Source: Desulfobacterium sp. (lineage in GTDB: Bacteria; Desulfobacterota; Desulfobacteria; Desulfobacterales; Desulfobacteraceae). From it: DNA of 64,000 bases. Within the stretch, counting starts at the first letter, position 1, and each line of letters opens with the position of its first letter. The translations under genes were made by a program, and so were the position numbers. The notes under the pieces were generated by a model. That model was not told the DNA's origin and did no database searches. It worked only from the letters and a program-made list of their open reading frames with translations. The stretch covers positions 1 to 64,000 of the forward strand of contig JAQYWC010000044.1 in NCBI GenBank assembly GCA_030145245.1, in the 5' to 3' direction. Below, piece by piece: positions 17,839 through 25,995 of the stretch.

Positions 17839-19143
17839 CTACCGGATCAGGTTCGGCAGGAATGTGGCAATGGAAGGAAATGCGATCATGATGGCCGTTC
17901 CCACAAACAGGGCTATGAGAAAGGGAATCACGCCGATGAATATCTCCTCCAACGGCACATCCTGGTCAAGCCCCTTGACGATATAAACGTTCACCCCCAC
18001 GGGCGGGGTGATGATGCCCATCTGGGTGATGAGCACGATGATCACGCCAAACCAGATCAGGTCGTAACCAAGGCTTTCCACGATGGGATAAAAGATCGGA
18101 ATGGTCAGGGTGATCAGGGCCAGGGCGTCGATGAAACAGCCACCGATCAGGTAGATAAAGCAGATAAAGGTGATGATGGCCCATCCCGGCCAGTTCAACG
18201 TCGCCACCAGGTTGGCCCCCTCCATGGGTATCCGTGTCAGGGCAAGGAAATGACCGAAAATGGTCGCACCTGCCACGAGCATGATCACCATGGCCGAGGT
18301 CTTGAGGGTATCGTAGACAGCATTCTTAAAGTTCTGCCAGGAGAGCTTTCTCTGGGCAACTGCGATGACAAGCAGGGCAAACGATCCCACAGCTCCCGCC
18401 TTGGTCGGGGTGAAAAAACCGAAGAACATTCCCCCCATGACCACAAAAAACACCACCCCGGTCTCCCAGATCTCCAGCAGGGCACAGAGCCGCTCCCTCA
18501 GGGTGAAGTATTCTCCCCTGGCCCCCTGCTCCGGGTACATGGAACAGTAGACCACAATGGCCACGATAAAGAGCGCGGCAATGAGAAAGGCGGGAATGAT
18601 GCCCGCAATAAAGAGCTTGCCAATGGACAGCTGGGTCAGGATTCCGTAGATGATAAGGATGACGCTGGGGGGCATGAGTACGCCGATGCCGCCGCCCGCT
18701 GCAACACAGCCCGTTGCAAGCCGCTGGCCGTAGTTGTAGCGCTTCATCTCAGGCAAGCCGATGGTGCCCATGGTGGCGGCTGTTGCCGTGGTGGATCCGC
18801 AGATCGCCCCAAAGGCGGTACAAGCGGCCACGGTGGCCATGGCAAGCCCTCCCCTGACCCGGCCCATGCACCGATAGGCCACATCGTAGAGCTTTGCGCT
18901 CACCCCTGAATAATAGGCAATGAACCCCATGAAAACAAACAGGGGAACCAGGGCAAGGCTATAAGAAGAAAACACGTCATACATGTCCCTGGAAAGCAGG
19001 GAAACGGCAGCCGTGAAATTTGTCAGATACCAGTACCCGGCAAATCCCACCACGGCCATGGCATAGGCCACGGCAAGCCGGGTAAAAAAGAGCAACAGCA
19101 GCACAGCGATGCCGATAAGTCCGACCATTACATACTCACTCAT
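17839..19143 (-). CDS. dctM: TRAP transporter large permease (DctM)
   Basis: This is the large membrane subunit of a tripartite ATP-independent periplasmic transporter, about 434 residues with a dozen hydrophobic spans. Family blocks include GGLAMATVAACTAFGAICGS, GGGIGVLMPPSVILIIYG and LITQMGIITPPVGVNVY. It uses a sodium or proton gradient to import the acid delivered by DctP. AGGAGG lies 8 bases before the ATG at 19143, which overlaps the end of the small permease gene by 8 bases. It is the last gene of a P-Q-M operon. The substrate is most likely a carboxylate. Confidence 0.92.
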   Translation of the reverse strand: MSEYVMVGLIGIAVLLLLFFTRLAVAYAMAVVGFAGYWYLTNFTAAVSLLSRDMYDVFSSYSLALVPLFVFMGFIAYYSGVSAKLYDVAYRCMGRVRGGLAMATVAACTAFGAICGSTTATAATMGTIGLPEMKRYNYGQRLATGCVAAGGGIGVLMPPSVILIIYGILTQLSIGKLFIAGIIPAFLIAALFIVAIVVYCSMYPEQGARGEYFTLRERLCALLEIWETGVVFFVVMGGMFFGFFTPTKAGAVGSFALLVIAVAQRKLSWQNFKNAVYDTLKTSAMVIMLVAGATIFGHFLALTRIPMEGANLVATLNWPGWAIITFICFIYLIGGCFIDALALITLTIPIFYPIVESLGYDLIWFGVIIVLITQMGIITPPVGVNVYIVKGLDQDVPLEEIFIGVIPFLIALFVGTAIMIAFPSIATFLPNLIR

Positions 19144-19603
19144 GGCGACCACCTCCTACAATGCCTGCCAGCTGGGCCGCCACCACAAGGGTGAGGGCGC
19201 CACAGCCAAAGGCAACACCATAGATCACATAAAAGGTAGGAATCTCCAGAATGGCAGACACCTGGCCGATCCGCTTAAGTTCAGCACCGTAGTTGCAGCA
19301 CTCCCAGGTCATGAGTCCGAAAAAGCCGACCATCAGGACCGACAGGATTGCGTTGTTGATCCGCTTAATCTTTGGCGGTAACTTCATGTAAATAATATCC
19401 ACCCCAATATGGGCTTTTTCCCCATGGGCTGCGGGAAGCACAAAGGCAATGAGAAGGGCTGCCATAAGAGAAACGATCTCTTCGGATCCCAGCACCGGCA
19501 TTCCAAAGAAATTGCCCACCACATCTGTGCAGGTGACGAGCATCATGGCAACCAGCATAATCCCGGAGACCATTCTCATAAACCCTGATAACCTGTTAAT
19601 CAT
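19136..19603 (-). CDS. dctQ: TRAP transporter small permease (DctQ)
   Basis: This is the four-helix small membrane subunit that pairs with DctM. The 155-residue product contains the family segment LVTCTDVVGNFFGMPVLGSE near the first span and GEKAHIGVDIIY later. The start at 19603 follows AAGGAAAG; the longer open frame upstream to 19669 has no site. The 117-base gap after the DctP gene contains no clear terminator. Confidence 0.88.
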   Translation of the reverse strand: MINRLSGFMRMVSGIMLVAMMLVTCTDVVGNFFGMPVLGSEEIVSLMAALLIAFVLPAAHGEKAHIGVDIIYMKLPPKIKRINNAILSVLMVGFFGLMTWECCNYGAELKRIGQVSAILEIPTFYVIYGVAFGCGALTLVVAAQLAGIVGGGRHE

Positions 19604-19720
19604 CAATCTTTCCTTATAAAACAGTCGGACAGTCCCCCAACCCGCAACAGGCCGTTCAACCTGCAACATATCAAACCATGTTGTTGGCTCGCGGGTTGGG
19701 AACCGATTTTTAATGAACGC

Positions 19721-20776
19721 TTAGAGGTAACTGCTCTCGAACTTACCTTTGGCGTTATCGTCCAGGCGGTCGTTGAGGAACTCCAGGGCTCCTTTGCCGT
19801 CAACCCCTCGTTTCTCAGTCTTCTCAAGGTAGGTGTCAAACACGGGGGTCACGGCCTTTTTCCAGCGAAGGGCCTCATCCGGATCGATGCCGATCATGGA
19901 ATTACCAAGACCAAGGGAGAACCCAGCCCCTTCATAATCGCTCTCATCCCAGGCAGCGCCGTGCTTTGCCGCCCACTCACGGTTGATCCCATTGATGGCA
20001 GCCTTTGCGTTATCGGACAGGGCGTCCCATTTGCGCTGGTTCATGACCACAAAAAACCCGACAGAATAAGCCGTAGGGTAGCAGGCAATGGTGTAATCGG
20101 TAACCTCACCCATTTTCCATCCCTTATTGGTCTCCTCAGGATAGACAGCACCCTCCACGACGCCCTTTTGAAGGGCCTGGTAAACTTCAGGCATGGGCAT
20201 GGATACAGGCGTCGCCCCCAGGGCCTTGATCATTCCGGCAACCGATCCCGTGGACCGGATTTTCAACCCCTTGAGATCCTCCAGGGTCTTGACCGCCTTG
20301 TGCTGGGTGTGGATAAATCCGGGTCCGTGGGCATGGAGAAACATCATCTTTGTATCAGAAAGCTCGGCCGGTTTGAATTTATCGTAAAGCTCGTTGACCA
20401 CGGCCGTGGCAAAACGCCCGCTGGGGTTGCCAAAGGGAAGGTTGATGGCGTCCATCAACGGAAATCGCCCCCGGGTATAAAGGAGACATGACATGCCGAT
20501 GTCGGTCCTGCCGGTCACGACGCCGTCATAAATCTGGGCCGCCTTGACCAACGTATTGCCGGCAAAATAGGAGATTCTGACCTCACCGTTGGTTCGCTTC
20601 TCCACCTCCTTGCACCATGACTCTGCAAGTTGACTCTGGACATGGCTGGGGGGAAAAAAGTTGCTGTAGGTCATGTTGACCCCCTTGGCCGATGCAGTTC
20701 CGGAAAGAACCGGAACCGCTGCAAGAAAGAAGGCTCCAAGGACAAGGGAGACGATCGATGTTGACACCGGTTTCAT
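19721..20776 (-). CDS. dctP: TRAP transporter periplasmic binding protein (DctP)
   Basis: This 351-residue exported solute receptor has a Sec signal peptide (about 1-26, ending LSGTASAKG). The mature protein begins VNMTYSNFFPPSH and includes the conserved LKGLKIRSTGSVAGMIKALG block, in which the Arg normally forms a salt bridge with the substrate carboxylate, and VPMPEVYQAL-type text (SMPMPEVYQALQKGVVEGA). The start at 20776 is set by GAGGAGG upstream. It opens the P-Q-M operon and lies 137 bases past the ECF operon. The ligand is probably an organic acid. Confidence 0.9.
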   Translation of the reverse strand: MKPVSTSIVSLVLGAFFLAAVPVLSGTASAKGVNMTYSNFFPPSHVQSQLAESWCKEVEKRTNGEVRISYFAGNTLVKAAQIYDGVVTGRTDIGMSCLLYTRGRFPLMDAINLPFGNPSGRFATAVVNELYDKFKPAELSDTKMMFLHAHGPGFIHTQHKAVKTLEDLKGLKIRSTGSVAGMIKALGATPVSMPMPEVYQALQKGVVEGAVYPEETNKGWKMGEVTDYTIACYPTAYSVGFFVVMNQRKWDALSDNAKAAINGINREWAAKHGAAWDESDYEGAGFSLGLGNSMIGIDPDEALRWKKAVTPVFDTYLEKTEKRGVDGKGALEFLNDRLDDNAKGKFESSYL

Positions 20777-20913
20777 ACGAAATTCCTCCTCAAGGATTTT
20801 TGCCGCAGGCGTTATGCCGTAAGCTTTAATAAGGTTAAATCTTTGTACATATACCGTCGTCACCCGTATGTCCAGTGGCAATTGACAATCATTCAAATTA
20901 AGTAATTGTAAAC

Positions 20914-21429
20914 TCAGATCGCCCCTTCATCAACACCGTGGAAGGTGAGCGAAATATTTCGCTGGGAAAGAAGGGCCTTGAACTCGCGAATAAAAACGCC
21001 CTGGCCGTTGACCAGCTTGAGGGCGTCGACCTGGGGGGCGAGGGTCTCCATGGAGCTGATCTCACCGCCGGAAAACCCGGTGCAGGTCTGGTTGACACCG
21101 CAGCTGGGACTGCCGTCCACCCCGATGACACAGATGATCTCGTAGCCTGCACTGTAAAACGCCTGGATCTCGGCAAGGGAGGGCTCGAGGATTCTGCGGC
21201 AATGGTTAACATACCCGGGATTGTCGTACTGCTCCACGGTCATGCCCCAGCGTTTCATGCCAAGATAGGTGGTTTCGGGACAGGGAAGCTGGACAAGGCC
21301 CGCCCCCTGCTTAAGGTAGGGAAGAATGACCTCCTCCTTGATGCCGGCATAGTTGGCAAGGGGGTGGATCTTTGCATTTGCATTCAAAAGACAGTGGCAC
21401 ACGACAATAATCTTCTTGCTTCGTTTCAT
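20914..21429 (-). CDS. TudS-related putative desulfidase (DUF523-like, CD3072 type)
   Basis: This is a 171-residue soluble protein related to 2-thiouracil desulfidase TudS and DUF523. The cysteines expected to hold an iron-sulfur cluster are Cys11/Cys13 (VVCHCLLN), Cys50 (LPCPET) and Cys110 (DGSPSCGV). TudS removes sulfur from thiouracil; for this branch the substrate is not established. AGGAGA precedes the start. It is the last gene of the ECF transporter operon, 15 bases after the second ATPase gene, which suggests that it acts on the imported compound or supports its use. Family membership is from motifs; desulfidase activity is inference. Confidence 0.75.
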   Translation of the reverse strand: MKRSKKIIVVCHCLLNANAKIHPLANYAGIKEEVILPYLKQGAGLVQLPCPETTYLGMKRWGMTVEQYDNPGYVNHCRRILEPSLAEIQAFYSAGYEIICVIGVDGSPSCGVNQTCTGFSGGEISSMETLAPQVDALKLVNGQGVFIREFKALLSQRNISLTFHGVDEGAI

Positions 21430-21444
21430 GGGAGTCTCCTATTT

Positions 21445-22275
21445 TCAGCTCTGTTGGTCAGGGCGGCAGGTTTGTATTGAGTGGAGCTGTTCCAGCAACA
21501 GCTCCTCTTTCCAGGGGATGGGGTCAAGGCCCAGTTTCTGCCCGAGCTGCCACACCTGGGGTGGAACGATGCCTCCCCGGGTCAGGAGGTCCGGATCACT
21601 AAACAGCTGTTCACAGGTGCCGTCCATGATAAGGCGTCCCTTCTCCAGCACAATGATCCTCTCAAAAATGTCGGCACAGAGATCCATGTCGTGGGTGACG
21701 GCAACAACGGTTTTGCCCGCCCGTTTCTGTTTATGGATGACGGATGCGATCCGCTGCTTGCCCGCAAGGTCCTGCCCCATGGTGGGCTCGTCAAGGACCA
21801 GGAGGTCTGTGTCCATTGCAAGCACCGAGGCAAGGCAGAGCATCTTTTTTTGGGCAAGGGACAGATCCAGGGGATTGACCTTCTCCATGCCGTTTAGCCC
21901 TGTGGCGGCAACGGCATTTTCCACAAGTTTTTGGATTCCTGCGGAGGGAAATCCAAGATGTTTCGGCCCCCAGGCAATCTCCTGCGCCACCGACCTGGAA
22001 AAAATCTGGTCGTCCGGGTTCTGGAATACGAAACCGGCCTTCCGGGAGAGTCCGGCCACGGACACCTTTGCGGTATCGAGGCCGCAGGTCACGACCCTTC
22101 CCCCGTGGGGGTGCAAAAGGCCGTTCATGTGCTTTACCAGGGTGGTCTTGCCGGCCCCGTTCCTGCCAACAATGGCCACGGCCTCACCCGGATGGATCGA
22201 CAGGGAGACATCTTTAAGCACAGTTTGGCCGGAGAATTGATGGGAAAGGGAGGTGATTTCAACCAAGGGGTCCAT
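21445..22275 (-). CDS. ecfA2: ECF transporter ATPase, second copy
   Basis: This is one of two different ATPases of an energy-coupling factor importer. It has Walker A GRNGAGKTT, Walker B LLVLDEPTMG and the switch His in AVTHDMDLC. The signature region reads LDLSLAQKKMLCLA in place of a canonical LSGGQ, so this subunit may contribute one degenerate ATP site in an A-A' heterodimer. AAGGAT lies before the ATG at 22275, which overlaps the first ATPase gene by 17 bases. It acts at the inner membrane with EcfT. Confidence 0.88.
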   Translation of the reverse strand: MDPLVEITSLSHQFSGQTVLKDVSLSIHPGEAVAIVGRNGAGKTTLVKHMNGLLHPHGGRVVTCGLDTAKVSVAGLSRKAGFVFQNPDDQIFSRSVAQEIAWGPKHLGFPSAGIQKLVENAVAATGLNGMEKVNPLDLSLAQKKMLCLASVLAMDTDLLVLDEPTMGQDLAGKQRIASVIHKQKRAGKTVVAVTHDMDLCADIFERIIVLEKGRLIMDGTCEQLFSDPDLLTRGGIVPPQVWQLGQKLGLDPIPWKEELLLEQLHSIQTCRPDQQS

Positions 22276-23086
22276 TTACGAATCCTTTTTCAACGCCGTC
22301 AAGGGAGATGGGCAGGGTGTCGCCATGGAAGAGGCCCATGGCCCGGGCCTTTCTTGCAATGGTGGTGACCCTGGGCACCTCCACCCCGTGGTCAGGCATC
22401 TTCCGGGAGGTGAGGACGGCCCTGGGTGAGCCTGTGGCGACCACCTTTCCCCGGTCAAGAACCACAACAGTGTCCACAAGATCCGTGAGATTTACCATGG
22501 CCTGCACGGCCATGACAATGGTGACGCCCCGGTGGTTCACCTTTTTAATAAGCTGCAGAATATCCCTGGCTCCGGCCGGATCCAGCTGGGAGGTGGGTTC
22601 ATCCAGGACAAGGAGCTCGGGTTCCATGACCAGGATGGATGCAAGGGCGACCCGCTGGGCCTGGCCCCCGGACAGGGTGGAGGGGTCCCTGTCCCTGATA
22701 TCTTTAATATCCACCAGGGCCATCACCTCCTCGATTCTTGTTTTCATGGTCTGCCGGTCTGTTCCCAGGTTCTCCATGCCAAAGGCCAGCTCCTCTGCAA
22801 CAGTGAATTTTGCACCGGAGAACTGGTTGACCGGATTATCAAACACAAAACCGGGTCTGACGCGATCCTTGCCCGGGCCGATCCTGACCCGGCCGGTCAA
22901 TTCACCGCCAAAGACCCGGGGAACCAGTCCTGCGATCACACGGCAGAGGGTGCTTCTGCCGGCACCGTCCCTGCCCATGATCACCGTAAAATCGCCTTGA
23001 TCGATCCTGAGGTCAACACAGTCAAGGGCGGGACTCTCTCCCAGGGGATAGGTGTAGGAGAGGTTCTCTATCTCAACATAAGCCAC
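22259..23086 (-). CDS. ecfA1: ECF transporter ATPase, first copy
   Basis: This is the other ATPase of the energy-coupling factor module, 275 residues. Walker A is degenerate: GRDGAGRST has Arg where the phosphate-binding Lys normally stands. The signature LSGGQAQRVALASIL and Walker B LLVLDEPTSQLD are intact. With the neighbour, which has a normal Walker A but a poor signature, the pair would make one good composite ATP site and one weak one. The start is GTG at 23086 after AGGAGG. It overlaps the permease gene by 19 bases. Confidence 0.87.
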   Translation of the reverse strand: MAYVEIENLSYTYPLGESPALDCVDLRIDQGDFTVIMGRDGAGRSTLCRVIAGLVPRVFGGELTGRVRIGPGKDRVRPGFVFDNPVNQFSGAKFTVAEELAFGMENLGTDRQTMKTRIEEVMALVDIKDIRDRDPSTLSGGQAQRVALASILVMEPELLVLDEPTSQLDPAGARDILQLIKKVNHRGVTIVMAVQAMVNLTDLVDTVVVLDRGKVVATGSPRAVLTSRKMPDHGVEVPRVTTIARKARAMGLFHGDTLPISLDGVEKGFVNGPLG

Positions 23087-23862
23087 AACCGCCCTCCTGC
23101 AGCCAATGCAACCATTACAACACAGATCCTGCGGACCAGGGGTTCGGCCCTGCCCTCTTTTTGAAGGATGTACCGGCTCCTGGCACCGGTTGCGTTAAAC
23201 GCCCTGACATCAAGGGCCGCCGCCCGCATTTCCGCATCTGCCAGGGTGGCGTAGAGAAGGGGAATCAACAGGGGAAAAAGCGCCCTGATCCTGACGATAA
23301 AGTTACCCTGGGTCTCAAGGCCCCTGGACCGCTGGGCATCGAGAATGGATGCGGCCCTCTGCTTCAACCTTGGTATGAGGGTTAAAGCGGCAAGGATCAT
23401 ATAGCAAAGATAGTGGTGCACCCCATTATGGGCCAGATCTTCCATCAGCCGGGACGGTTGGGTGGTCATGAAAAGGGTCGCCAGGGCAGACACCAGCACC
23501 AGCACCCGGGTTCCGATCTCCCATGCCGTCAGGAGGCCTTCCCTATTGATTGGAATGGAGAGAAAAAGGACCTCCCTGCCTTGTGAAACAGGCATTAAAA
23601 ATCCATAGATAACAAACAGGAAAAGGAGAAAGGGAGCCATGCTCTTCAACAAAAAGTGACAAAGGTCGTTGAAGACCTTACCCGTTATCGCCATGGGAAC
23701 CACAAGGCAGAGAAAAAGGCAAGTGGAAGCAGCCGGCCCGGGCAGAAGGAATGCCAGGGCGATGGGGGTGGCTGCAACCACAAGCTTTGTAAAGGGCGCG
23801 ACCCGGTCATGGAGCGGGCTCTTCCTTGCCCGGTACAATGGCTGGGCCGGAGACTCCCCCAT
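23068..23862 (-). CDS. ecfT: ECF transporter transmembrane component (EcfT)
   Basis: This is the scaffold membrane protein, 264 residues, that links the S component to the ATPases. Hydrophobic spans begin near LVVAATPIALAFLLPG. The two coupling helices carry ARG-type motifs, seen here as LDAQRSRGLET and MRAAALDVRAFNA. Its ATG at 23862 shares a base with the TGA of the S-component gene. It is expressed with two S components upstream and two ATPases downstream. Confidence 0.87.
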   Translation of the reverse strand: MGESPAQPLYRARKSPLHDRVAPFTKLVVAATPIALAFLLPGPAASTCLFLCLVVPMAITGKVFNDLCHFLLKSMAPFLLFLFVIYGFLMPVSQGREVLFLSIPINREGLLTAWEIGTRVLVLVSALATLFMTTQPSRLMEDLAHNGVHHYLCYMILAALTLIPRLKQRAASILDAQRSRGLETQGNFIVRIRALFPLLIPLLYATLADAEMRAAALDVRAFNATGARSRYILQKEGRAEPLVRRICVVMVALAAGGRLWLMLR

Positions 23863-24437
23863 CAGCGGGCGATCTTGGCTGCCATGGGAAACTTTGAAAG
23901 GTAACGCTGGGACATGCCCCTCACCACGGCAAAGGCGATCAACGCGGTGGGTATCTTGTCAACCGGCTCCACCATCAGGTTCTTGTAGAAGGCGGCTGAA
24001 CTGATCTTGACACCGGATTTAACGAGGATGGCTGTGATGAGGGAGGCACCGCTGCCCTCGACACCGCCATAAACACAGACCACAATTGGGGTGGCAACAA
24101 AGGGGGTGGTAAGGGCCACCACAAGGCCTGCGATAGCGGCCTGCCACCAGGTTGAGAAGAGACCGTACCGGGCACATAAGCCCGCAACAAATCCGATCCA
24201 TGCCGCCACAGGGATAAAGGGAAGGGCTGAGGGCGAAAAGAGTCCCCACACCAGGTTCGAGAGGGCTCCGGTGAGGGCCCCGGCAAAGGGACCGCAGGTG
24301 ATGGCCACAAGGACCGTACCCATGCAGTCCATGTATACGGGAAGCTTCAGGACGCTCACCATCTGGCCCACGGCGATGTTGAGGGCAATGGCCACCGGAA
24401 TCAAGGCGATTGTTATCAGTCCGAACTCTTTTTTCAT
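23862..24437 (-). CDS. ECF transporter substrate-binding S component, copy 1
   Basis: This small membrane protein (191 residues, about six spans) binds the substrate. It is a clear paralogue of the protein at 24584-25168: both have the N-terminal ALIPVA segment, a GQ.....LPVY.D..GT block and NLMVE near the C-terminus. AAAGGAG precedes the ATG at 24437 at a suitable distance, so this start is chosen over 24446. The ligand, probably a vitamin or small heterocycle, is not known. Confidence 0.8.
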   Translation of the reverse strand: MKKEFGLITIALIPVAIALNIAVGQMVSVLKLPVYMDCMGTVLVAITCGPFAGALTGALSNLVWGLFSPSALPFIPVAAWIGFVAGLCARYGLFSTWWQAAIAGLVVALTTPFVATPIVVCVYGGVEGSGASLITAILVKSGVKISSAAFYKNLMVEPVDKIPTALIAFAVVRGMSQRYLSKFPMAAKIAR

Positions 24438-24583
24438 GGGCTTCATCTCCTTTATCTGTTGACGCTGCTGTCAAAAAGTAATTGAGTCCTATAGGAATCA
24501 TCAACCAGGGTCAAAACGATAATTCCGATGAACTTTTAAAACTTTATTGAGCGTCTCTATTCAACAAATCAGGAGGGGTCGGC

Positions 24584-25168
24584 TCACTTCACCAGGTTGT
24601 CCTCCTGGGTGAACCTGGCAAGATAGCGGGTGGACATCCGCTGGACCGCGATAAAGGCGATGGTTGCCGATAGCGCCTTGTCAGCCGCCTCGACCATGAG
24701 GTTTTCCAGAAAAGGCATGGAAGCCATGCCGGCAAGGGAGGTTCCCAGGAGTTCCAGGACAAGGGCAAATCCCGTGGCATTGACATTGCCATACACATAG
24801 GCGGCAATGGGAGCGTTGAGAAAGGGGATGGTGAGGCCCACCATGAGCCCTGCGACGCCAGCCCTGTACCAGGTGGACAACCCGTTGTGACGGGCCAGGA
24901 TCCCAACGACAAATCCAAGCCAGGCTGCCACGGGAAAGAACTGGGCGGCATAGGGGGAGAACATGCCCCATAAAAGGGTGGAGGCGATCCCGGTAAGGGC
25001 GCCTGCCCAGGGCCCGCAGAGAAGGGCGACAAGGATCGTTCCGATGGAATCCAGGTAAACGGGCAGGCCAAGGAAATCGGCTGCCTGGCCTGCGGCAATA
25101 TTGACGACCATGGCAACCGGTATCAAAGCGATTACAACGGTGGTGAAATTATCTTTAATTGTGGTCAT
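24584..25168 (-). CDS. ECF transporter substrate-binding S component, copy 2
   Basis: This is the first gene of the ECF operon, 194 residues with about six membrane spans. It is paralogous to the next gene over its whole length (for example CGPWAGALTGI against CGPFAGALTGA). Having two S components on one EcfA/EcfT module implies two related ligands or a hetero-dimeric binding unit. The 146-base gap to the second copy is unusually long for this operon and may hold an internal promoter. A promoter at 25209-25237 lies just upstream. The substrate is unknown. Confidence 0.8.
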   Translation of the reverse strand: MTTIKDNFTTVVIALIPVAMVVNIAAGQAADFLGLPVYLDSIGTILVALLCGPWAGALTGIASTLLWGMFSPYAAQFFPVAAWLGFVVGILARHNGLSTWYRAGVAGLMVGLTIPFLNAPIAAYVYGNVNATGFALVLELLGTSLAGMASMPFLENLMVEAADKALSATIAFIAVQRMSTRYLARFTQEDNLVK

Positions 25169-25208
25169 ACTCTTCTATAGCTCCTATATAATGGTTAAAC
25201 GGAGCAGA

Positions 25209-25237
25209 AGAGTAACGGGAAGCTGAACCCGCGTCAA
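25209..25237 (-). promoter_or_regulatory. Promoter of the ECF/TudS operon
   Basis: On the minus strand TTGACG (25237-25232) and TACTCT (25214-25209) are separated by 17 bases. The leader to the first S-component gene is about 35 bases, too short for a riboswitch. A small palindrome (GGATTT and AAATCC, 25241-25257) lies directly upstream. Confidence 0.5.
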
Positions 25238-25312
25238 CAGGATTTCCGGCAAATCCGACTGAAACGATTAAATTGCGTTAAAAGATTCATGAACCGATCC
25301 AATGAACCGGCG

Positions 25313-25732
25313 TTATGCGACGCTTGGATAAACCGAGACCAGGCGGTCTCCCAGCATCCCTGCAACCCTCTTGAAAAAGAGAGCCTCACTCTCGGGAACC
25401 TTTGCAAGTCCCTCAAGAAAGCTGTCTTTCCCAACCTTTACCATCTTTGTCGGCTCAACACAGGTTGCCTTGGCCGAATAGAGATCCCTGCCGAGCAAGG
25501 TGGACCAGCCGATCACCTGACCGGGATCCTTTGCGATATAGACGATGGGTCCCTCGCCTCCGATGGTGAGTTTGATTCTCCCCTTGATCAGGATGTAAAA
25601 ATGATCTGCAGCATCTCCTGAGTCAAAGAGCACCGCGCCCTCGTCATAATTTTTTTTCTCTGTTTCATCCATGACCTGTTTGACAAAATTACTATCCATA
25701 CCCCAGAAAAGGTCTCCCTGTTTTAGCTGCAT
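25313..25732 (-). CDS. Stand-alone cyclic-nucleotide-binding-domain protein
   Basis: The 139-residue protein is a single cNMP-binding beta-roll with no DNA-binding domain, so it is not a full Crp-type regulator. The fold is seen in GDAADHFYILIKGRIKLTI and PGQVIGWSTLLG. The phosphate-binding Arg of the cassette is not evident: the expected R-x-A-T position reads YSAKATC. It may bind another ligand or act through protein contacts. The start at 25732 follows GGGGGAT and lies about 110 bases after a strong promoter; the longer open frame to 25849 would begin inside the -10 box. It has no operon partner. Confidence 0.8.
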   Translation of the reverse strand: MQLKQGDLFWGMDSNFVKQVMDETEKKNYDEGAVLFDSGDAADHFYILIKGRIKLTIGGEGPIVYIAKDPGQVIGWSTLLGRDLYSAKATCVEPTKMVKVGKDSFLEGLAKVPESEALFFKRVAGMLGDRLVSVYPSVA

Positions 25733-25847
25733 AATATCCCCCTTCTCAGTCTGGATCTGCCGGATGGTGAAAAAACGTTCGATGAGATTGAAAGGCAAGA
25801 CAGGAGGGCTTGAATACGGGTAACACGAACGCGCCTCCTTGAATTTC

Positions 25848-25875
25848 ATTATAGAGAATCACCTCACGATGTCAA
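25848..25875 (-). promoter_or_regulatory. Strong promoter of the cNMP-domain gene
   Basis: On the minus strand a perfect TTGACA (25875-25870) and a perfect TATAAT (25853-25848) are separated by 16 bases. It faces away from polA and sets the transcript start near 25841, which supports the downstream start codon at 25732. Confidence 0.65.
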
Positions 25876-25995
25876 GGGATAATAGAGAGTTAGTAATGGA
25901 CCCGGGGCTTGGCAGATAGTCCCATCGTCACTGCTGCCCGTAAAAAAGACTTGCAAAAAATAGTGAATCAACGGAAACATAGGAGGTTCGATCAC

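Noticed and set aside
25169-25208. Vitamin riboswitch before the ECF operon
   Set aside because: The leader is only about 35 bases long and has no conserved aptamer blocks.
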